This document shows positions 7,587-12,144 of a DNA stretch of 12,144 nt, in pieces. The position numbers were made by a program, and so were the translations under genes. The stretch comes from Chrysochromulina parva (Eukaryota > Haptophyta > Prymnesiales > Chrysochromulinaceae): assembly GCA_002887195.1 (NCBI GenBank), contig PJAB01001803.1, positions 1 to 12,144 of the forward strand, in the 5' to 3' direction. The notes below the pieces were generated by a model, which was not told where the DNA came from, searched no databases, and worked only from the letters and a program-made list of their open reading frames with translations. Numbering within the stretch: the stretch's first letter is position 1; the number at the start of each line of letters is the position of its first letter.

Positions 7587-7712
7587 TCGCGAGCCACACA
7601 GAAGCTCGACCAGAATTGCGAGATTTCTGTGGTCGCGGCGGCGTTTCGGTTTTCGCCAGCTGCGAAAAGTCGCCGGTCATCTTCGTCATCTTTCGGAACC
7701 TTGCAGAGACGC
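7587..7712. promoter_or_regulatory. Divergent promoter region of dxs and the OPTI-like gene
   Basis: Only 126 bp separate the two start codons, which point away from each other, so both core promoters and 5' UTRs must lie here or overlap the genes. No TATA box is evident. A 7-bp inverted repeat, CACAGAA at 7597-7603 and TTCTGTG at 7625-7631, is weak and may be chance. Confidence 0.6.
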
Positions 7713-8054
7713 ATGATCGAGGAAAATAAAAGCGCCGCGGTGGCGTTCCACGCAAACATGGAGACCAAACAGACAGCCCTGCCGCTGCGCACCATCTCGC
7801 ATTGGGGCAGGCAGTTGGCAGCGGCGCTGTGCGGCTGTACGTTCGGGTTGATGGGCGCTACTGGTTGGAATCCGATTCTGACATTCTTTGCTGTCATGCT
7901 GAGCAGTGCGTTTGTGGCCTTGAGATTTGCATCGGACCCAATTGCAGACCGCTTGGTCTATGACGAGCGGGCGGATGTGATACGGGAGGGATTCCCTGCT
8001 GCAATAGGCCTCTTCTTCTTGACTTGGGTCGTATCTCACACGTTGGTGGTTTGA
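7713..8054 (+). CDS. RAB5IF/OPTI-family small membrane protein
   Basis: 113 residues with stop at 8052-8054. It resembles the RAB5IF (OPTI, C20orf24) family: HWGRQLAAALCG near residue 30 corresponds to the family's W-RQ motif, followed by two hydrophobic segments (about 34-50 and 53-72), a conserved polar loop with YDERADVIREGF (83-94), and a last membrane segment (97-113) with FLTWVVSHT. In animals this protein partners TMCO1 in the GEL complex, which works with the ER translocon during multipass membrane-protein insertion; that role here is inferred by family. The full human-like length is about 130, so this copy is compact. The first ATG (7713) has a poor context; the ATG at 7758 (Met16) has A at -3 and G at +4 and may be the true start, giving 98 residues. 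The frame continues open upstream, but only as antisense to dxs. Confidence 0.8.
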   Translation: MIEENKSAAVAFHANMETKQTALPLRTISHWGRQLAAALCGCTFGLMGATGWNPILTFFAVMLSSAFVALRFASDPIADRLVYDERADVIREGFPAAIGLFFLTWVVSHTLVV

Positions 8055-8375
8055 ACGACGGACGACGCCGTGCCTACCTTCCGTTCCCGCTGCAACGGGT
8101 AAGTGAAGTGGTCTCGTGTTGTCCACATGCGTTGATAATTCACGATGCATGTGCACTGTCTTAGCGTACACACTTCATTTAGACGAACAGAGCACTCTCG
8201 CCACTTGTAACATAGTCTAGCACGTGATCTTCTAGGGAACACACAGTGAGGCAACGGAGCGGAGGCTTGAGAAGATAAGGGAACGACAGAAGTTGAGAAA
8301 GGTGGGACACGGTGACGCGGCGTTTGGTTCGCGTTGCCCGCGGCGCTGACGGATGAGCGTGGCCACCAATACATG
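8055..8375. other. Convergent 3' spacer
   Basis: 321 bp between two stop codons that face each other. No coding frame is supported. It contains a stem-loop at 8124-8153, a TGTAA at 8206-8210 (a poly(A) signal in green algae; its use here is unknown) and a CACGTG hexamer at 8221-8226. Confidence 0.6.
8124..8153 (+). other. 11-bp stem-loop in the 3' UTR of the OPTI-like gene
   Basis: CACATGCGTTG at 8124-8134 pairs with CGATGCATGTG at 8143-8153 around an 8-nt loop. Nine pairs are Watson-Crick and two are G-U wobbles on the plus strand; on the minus strand the same positions would be A-C mismatches. The fold is therefore favoured in RNA transcribed in the OPTI direction, about 70 nt after its stop. 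Confidence 0.5.
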
Positions 8376-9914
8376 TTACTTCCAGCCGGCAAGCGCTGGC
8401 CCATTGCGCCGGTCCTCGCGGTACTGCAGCACAAATGAATCGGGTGCCGACTCCTGCCGAACGGTCGTGGGCACGTCCTCGCTGGCTCCAAGGCGCTTCT
8501 TTTCACGCTCACTCGACGAGCCTGGCGCCGGGCTCGTCCTCAGCTTGGGGGTGCTCGTCGCTGGCGGGTGGCCGTAGTCACCGACAAACGCAGGCAGCCG
8601 CGATGGCGGCGGCGCAGGCAGCCGACCCCGCTCATGCAGCGGCGCCCGATTGCGAAGGTGGGTCGCAGCCGCCTCGGAGGTGCCGGCAGCCGCCTCGGAG
8701 GTGCCCAACGGGGGCGGCGCCTTGGTCGAGACGCTCGCTGACAAGCCTGCTAAAGAGGCAACGAGCGGGGGCGCCGCGCCTGCGGGTGGATGCTCGACTG
8801 AATCAGCCTTCGAAGGCACGTCGGGCGGCACTTGAAACGGCTGATCCCTGGAGGGCATAAGGGGCAGAGGCGAAGAAGCAAGAGCCTCCGCATGCACATC
8901 GGAGGATCTCGTAGCGGCGTTGATGTTCCCCATGCGGCTGGAGCCAGCGCCGGTGGCGGTAGTCTTATCAACATCACCGACAGCGGTGATTACATCGGCG
9001 GCTCTGGAGGCGGCGATCACTTCGGCAGTGCCCAACACGCAACCGCCATGACCTGTCGCATGGTGCCCGTGCAAAAGCTGCAGAGCCTGCACGGCCAAAG
9101 GCGCCGCCACAGTCGAGCCGCGTGACGCGACCGTGTGCGAGACGCTATGAGCTGGCAGCTCGTTGGATTGAACCTGTGCCCGGAGTGCTGCGTGACGATC
9201 CTGCACAGACTGGCAGACATCCCTTACATTCGCATATTGACCGGAATTGAGGTGCATCCTGCCGGCTGAGAAGAGGCACTGCGCAACCTCCACTGGCAAA
9301 CAACGCGCCCACCAAGAGTTCCGGTGGGATGAAGCAGCTCCCTTAGCGCTCGTCTCGCTGTTTGCGAGTTCCATACAAAGGCATGCTGCAGGTAGGGTGT
9401 GAGAGCTGTGCCCTGCGGCGCAAGTGCCACTACGCAGCTGAGCTGCCGATGTTGAAGCCGTTCCAAACGATGGGCGTTTGAAGACGCCATCGCAATCCGT
9501 CAGTGGGCGCCGAAGCGGTGAATCGCGCCCATGCTCACGCAGCATCTGACGAGCAAGAATTCGCATAGCCGAGTGAAGTTTTCCAGCCTCCCGATTGGGA
9601 AGTGGTACGTTGGCAGGATTGTTTTCCGTGGGTACGCTCATTCGTAACGTGAGTGGGACTTTCCTCGAAAGAGTGGGCTCATCCTCCTCTGCCACACGCG
9701 GCGCGTAGCGCTGTGCTACTGAATCACGTTCCTGTCGCCGCACTTCAGGTGTGTTCTTCTTCGCCTCGTATTTCGCATGGAGCAACTGCACGTACTCATC
9801 ATGCTTGACATGCGGTGGGATGTACCGCGTTTTCTGAAAGTCGGTCCTCAAAGCCGCAGGCATCGGATGTGTGTGGAGCATTTGTGGACCGTTTTGTGGA
9901 CCATGGACGACCAT
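8376..9914 (-). CDS. Orphan, mostly disordered protein
   Basis: 512 residues from the ATG at 9912-9914 to the TAA at 8376-8378. I do not recognise the family. The most protein-like parts are the N-terminus (about 25-75: TRYIPPHVKHDEYVQLLHAK, then a Lys/Arg/Glu-rich helix) and the extreme C-terminus (SFVLQYREDRRNGPALAGW). A helical stretch with MRILARQMLREHGRD sits near 117-131. The rest is Ala/Ser/Pro-rich, with a doubled GTSEAAA segment from a 21-bp DNA repeat. Codon bias is weaker than in DXS. The ATG context is weak, so the start may lie further in or in an upstream exon. No signal peptide, membrane segment or catalytic motif is visible. Length and the absence of stops favour a gene, but disorder makes this less certain than for its neighbours. 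Confidence 0.6.
   Translation of the reverse strand: MVVHGPQNGPQMLHTHPMPAALRTDFQKTRYIPPHVKHDEYVQLLHAKYEAKKNTPEVRRQERDSVAQRYAPRVAEEDEPTLSRKVPLTLRMSVPTENNPANVPLPNREAGKLHSAMRILARQMLREHGRDSPLRRPLTDCDGVFKRPSFGTASTSAAQLRSGTCAAGHSSHTLPAACLCMELANSETSAKGAASSHRNSWWARCLPVEVAQCLFSAGRMHLNSGQYANVRDVCQSVQDRHAALRAQVQSNELPAHSVSHTVASRGSTVAAPLAVQALQLLHGHHATGHGGCVLGTAEVIAASRAADVITAVGDVDKTTATGAGSSRMGNINAATRSSDVHAEALASSPLPLMPSRDQPFQVPPDVPSKADSVEHPPAGAAPPLVASLAGLSASVSTKAPPPLGTSEAAAGTSEAAATHLRNRAPLHERGRLPAPPPSRLPAFVGDYGHPPATSTPKLRTSPAPGSSSEREKKRLGASEDVPTTVRQESAPDSFVLQYREDRRNGPALAGWK
8665..8705 (-). repeat. 21-bp direct repeat inside the orphan gene
   Basis: GCAGCCGCCTCGGAGGTGCC occurs at 8665-8684 and again at 8686-8705, a 21-bp period that keeps the frame and encodes the doubled GTSEAAA segment. 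Confidence 0.85.
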
Positions 9915-10212
9915 TGAAAAGTCAATCCCAAACGCCTCTCGCCATGGTGTGAAGGTTCCAATTTATCCGAAATGGGGGCGACCGTGTTCACAAGTATTCT
10001 CAAATCTGATTACATGTAGAAAATGAAGTGAAAGTCAGTGTGAGTGTCTCGACTCTGTTATACCGTACGGGACCCCGGCGCGCGACGCTGGTCGCTGCCG
10101 GGCCTCGAGAGGGGGGGAGGCGGGGACGCAGGGCCGGCATTGCGGCTTTTTTGCGTAGGTACATGTACGCCAGCCGGAGTAGCGCGGAGAAGCACTCACT
10201 TACATGTACAGA
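9915..10212. other. Spacer: bZIP gene 3' region and orphan gene promoter
   Basis: 298 bp with no supported gene. Both flanking genes run leftwards, so it holds the 3' UTR of the bZIP-like gene and the promoter of the orphan gene. It carries three copies of the palindrome TACATGTA and a GC-rich block around 10070-10140. Confidence 0.6.
10011..10208. promoter_or_regulatory. Cluster of three TACATGTA palindromes
   Basis: The self-complementary octamer TACATGTA is present at 10011-10018, 10160-10167 and 10201-10208. In minus-strand RNA the rightmost copy gives TGTACATGTAAGT just after the bZIP stop, which contains both TGTAA and a splice-donor-like GTAAGT. Function is unknown; binding sites or 3'-end signals are possible. 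Confidence 0.4.
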
Positions 10213-12144
10213 TTATCGAGTGCGGCGTCGCTTGGCCGACGGACCTTCAGCCGCCGCTGGTGGCGTAAAGACGGTCGCAGACGACTCCGCCGCCGGTGCA
10301 TCGATGGGCAGCGGTGCGGCCTCGGCCATGTCATCTTCGCCAGCGCCACCCGTCGCGCTGCTGAAGATGGCGTCGTTGATCGCCTGCTTGAGAAAGTCTT
10401 CGGCCTCAGGGCCCGTGGAGGACGCGTCCTGCGAGCCTGCAGACAGTGAGGGTGACGCATGCCGCATTCCAGCGTCGCCGCTGCTGCCGCGGCTGCCAGA
10501 GGCGACCCCCGCGGCAGCTGCGGATCCGGTCACCCCGTCGCTGGACGCGCCATCTTCGGTGGCGCATCCCACCCCGGGCGTGCGCGCCGCCCTGACATGC
10601 CCTCCATGGCTCGTGCCGTCCACGCTCATCGCGCTCTCGCCGTCCACAGCGCTGCGTACAGCACCGCCGCCTGCGCGGGAATCCGCGTGGGCCTCGAGAG
10701 CCTCGCTCGAGTTCGCCGCTGCGGTTGCCGCTGCCGCCGCCGCCGCCGCCGCCATGGCCGCCGCCGCTGCCCACGACGCGCAGCCTAGCGACTCCGGCGT
10801 TGCGTGGACGAGACCGGCCGCTCCAAGTCGCGGTGGCCCACCCGAGAGGCCCATGCCCTTAGAGCCGCTTGCAACGCCGCGCACACTGCCTCCGCAGGCG
10901 CCAGCGCCGTCATCGGGGCCCGGTGCGCTGCCCACTCGTACTGCCTCGGCAAAGGCTGCTTGCGGCGGCCAGAGATCAGCGCGCTCGACAGCGATGCCAC
11001 CACAGGAGTGACTGCTGGCTGGGCCGTCGCCACTGCTGCCGCCGCCACCACCGCCGCTGTCGGCCGCGCCGGTTGCGCCAGTAGCGCCTGTGCTGGTGGC
11101 GGCAGCCGGCGTCGCTCCCGAGCCGATGGCAGCGCTGCCCGATGCGTGTGGCGGCGGTGCTGCGGAGGCGCCCGCCGAGCCGCCCGCGGAGCTCACCGCA
11201 AAACCGGTAAGAGCCAGACTCGTGCCTTCGGTGCCATCGAGGGGCGGTAGAGGTGGTAGTGGCGGTGACGAAGCGGAGCCCTCGCCAGGCTGCAGGTACA
11301 TGCTCACGATGGGAGCACCCCCCGGGCTGTCGCCGAGCCATGTGCTGAGGAGCTGCAGCTGCGACTCGGTGAGCGCTCGGCGCAGTTCGGTGCGCACGGC
11401 CGCGAGCGCGGCGATGCTGGCAGGCGCCTCCTCGGCCAAAAGTTGGTCCTCCTCCCGCTGAAGGGCGGTCACCTCGGACTGCTTCTCTTGCACGAACTGC
11501 TTGTGCCGCAGGCGCGCAAGTCGCGCGGATTCGGCCTTGCGTGCGAGCCGTGCGAGTCGTGCGGCATCCGCTGGCTTGGCTGTGCCATCTGCCATCCTCA
11601 GCGAGAGCTCTGAGCCATCCTCGGCCTCGTCTCCCTCATCTGCCTCGTCGTCGAAGTCGTCGAAAGCGATCGCTTGCGCGGCTATCGCTGCGGTGGACGA
11701 CGCGAGACCGCTCGCGGACGCACCTGGAAGAGCAGCCGCGCCGATGCCCCCGTGGGAAACGGGCCCCATAGGTTGTGGCATCTGTGCCGGAGGCGCCGGT
11801 CGCTGCCCAGGCGGGAGAAGACCGGTAGCGCTAGCAGCGGCGGATGCGCCGGGAGCGAGAGAGCCAGCGGTGCTGGTGCCGGGAGCCGCCATCGGCCGGG
11901 GAGCGCCGGGCCGAATAGGTTGTGGCATCTGTGCCGGAGGTGCCGGTCGCTGCCCAGGCGGGAGAGGGCGCGGTGCGCCAGGAGCGGCGGATGCGCCGGG
12001 AGCGAGAGTGCCAGCGGTGCTGGTGCCGGGAGCCGCCATCGGCCGGGGAGCGCCGGGTCGAATAGGTTGTGGCATCTGTGCCGGAGGTGCCGGTCGCTGC
12101 CCAGGCGGGAGAGGGCGCGGTGCGCCAGGAGCGGCGGATGCGCC
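10213..12144 (-). CDS. Divergent bZIP-like protein (5' end outside window)
   Basis: The frame is open from the right edge to the TAA at 10213-10215, at least 643 codons; the Met at 12073-12075 is only the first inside the window and lies within a repeat, so the true start is further right. Numbered from that Met: Pro/Ala/Gly-rich 49-residue repeats (to about 100), an acidic stretch DDFDDEADEGDEAED (about 138-152), then RKAESARLARLRHKQFVQEK at 179-198. This follows the bZIP basic-region pattern (N-x7-R) but with Lys180 where Asn is nearly invariant, and Arg188 in place. Short heptads follow (V202, L205, L212). A helix with LTESQLQLLSTWLGD lies near 250. The rest is low complexity with poly-Ala and Gly tracts, ending in a KRRRTR tail that looks like a nuclear signal. 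Likely role: nuclear DNA-binding regulator, inferred from the motif alone. Confidence 0.75.
   Translation of the reverse strand, partial: GASAAPGAPRPLPPGQRPAPPAQMPQPIRPGAPRPMAAPGTSTAGTLAPGASAAPGAPRPLPPGQRPAPPAQMPQPIRPGAPRPMAAPGTSTAGSLAPGASAAASATGLLPPGQRPAPPAQMPQPMGPVSHGGIGAAALPGASASGLASSTAAIAAQAIAFDDFDDEADEGDEAEDGSELSLRMADGTAKPADAARLARLARKAESARLARLRHKQFVQEKQSEVTALQREEDQLLAEEAPASIAALAAVRTELRRALTESQLQLLSTWLGDSPGGAPIVSMYLQPGEGSASSPPLPPLPPLDGTEGTSLALTGFAVSSAGGSAGASAAPPPHASGSAAIGSGATPAAATSTGATGATGAADSGGGGGGSSGDGPASSHSCGGIAVERADLWPPQAAFAEAVRVGSAPGPDDGAGACGGSVRGVASGSKGMGLSGGPPRLGAAGLVHATPESLGCASWAAAAAMAAAAAAAAATAAANSSEALEAHADSRAGGGAVRSAVDGESAMSVDGTSHGGHVRAARTPGVGCATEDGASSDGVTGSAAAAGVASGSRGSSGDAGMRHASPSLSAGSQDASSTGPEAEDFLKQAINDAIFSSATGGAGEDDMAEAAPLPIDAPAAESSATVFTPPAAAEGPSAKRRRTR
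11461..11541 (-). other. bZIP basic region and first zipper heptads
   Basis: The codon for the Lys in the invariant Asn position is at 11536-11538 and the matching Arg at 11512-11514, with ESARLAR between them as in typical bZIP proteins. The expected first zipper Leu is replaced by Lys (codon 11482-11484), while the next heptad Leu residues are present (11461-11463 and one heptad further on). The zipper is short, only two to three heptads before a Pro. Confidence 0.65.
11768..12144 (-). repeat. 147-bp in-frame tandem repeat, continuing past the window
   Basis: The sequence ATAGGTTGTGGCATCTGTGC recurs at 11768, 11915 and 12062, exactly 147 bp (49 codons) apart. The last, partial copy is identical to the second over its full 83 bp up to the edge; the first has diverged in its middle. 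Each unit encodes MPQPIRPGAPRPMAAPGTST followed by Ala/Gly/Pro-rich sequence. Near identity points to recent expansion or ongoing homogenisation, and copy number is likely variable. Confidence 0.95.

Noticed and set aside
5637..7712. An 805-codon plus-strand frame (5637-8054) running antisense through dxs and in frame into the OPTI-like gene
   Set aside because: Over dxs it only mirrors a strongly GC-biased coding frame and gives an Arg/Val/Asp/His-rich product without known motifs. Only the part from 7713 is a recognisable protein.
8221..8226. CACGTG hexamer (E-box/G-box)
   Set aside because: It lies between two convergent 3' ends rather than in a promoter; a single hexamer is expected by chance.
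10028..11011. A 327-codon plus-strand frame opposite the bZIP-like gene
   Set aside because: Ala/Pro/Arg-rich antisense of low-complexity coding sequence. The minus frame is longer, carries the bZIP motif and stays in frame with the repeats.
11768..12144. Repeat period of 147 bp equals the nucleosome core length
   Set aside because: The period is also exactly 49 codons and the repeat is coding, so reading-frame constraint explains a multiple of three. Nothing else suggests a chromatin role.

Overview
This window looks like nuclear DNA of a GC-rich, intron-poor alga with a secondary plastid. A haptophyte is my best guess; a stramenopile is possible. The reasons are: a deoxyxylulose-phosphate synthase whose N-terminus reads as a signal peptide followed by a transit-like stretch; typically eukaryotic families (BAH domain, bZIP, RAB5IF/OPTI); long low-complexity Ala/Pro/Ser tracts; no bacterial operon structure; and single-exon genes. 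The taxon is an inference from these traits.

Layout. (1) 1-3816, minus: one reading frame open for 1272 codons, running off the left edge without a stop. I read it as the 5' and central part of a large gene whose motifs, in order, resemble the RAG1/Transib-type transposase core. Its last part, including the predicted third catalytic acid, lies outside the window. Its third codon positions are less GC-biased than those of the neighbours. (2) 3817-4074: spacer with an imperfect 47-bp tandem duplication. (3) 4075-4890, minus: a BAH-domain protein with a C-terminal coiled coil. (4) 4891-5408: non-coding spacer. (5) 5409-7586, minus: complete plastid DXS, the entry enzyme of the MEP isoprenoid pathway. 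(6) 7587-7712: short divergent promoter region. (7) 7713-8054, plus: small membrane protein of the RAB5IF/OPTI family. (8) 8055-8375: convergent 3' spacer with a hairpin. (9) 8376-9914, minus: orphan disordered protein. (10) 9915-10212: spacer with three TACATGTA palindromes. (11) 10213-12144, minus, 5' end outside the window: an Ala/Pro/Gly-rich protein with a divergent bZIP motif and a 147-bp in-frame tandem repeat that continues past the right edge.

The host genes do not form an obvious pathway. DXS and the OPTI-like gene share a divergent promoter but act in plastid isoprenoid synthesis and ER membrane-protein biogenesis respectively. The most interesting object is the large left-hand gene, which is easy to miss because it has no stop inside the window and is covered by shorter shadow frames on both strands. 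No tRNA, rRNA, CRISPR array or insertion sequence with clear ends was seen.
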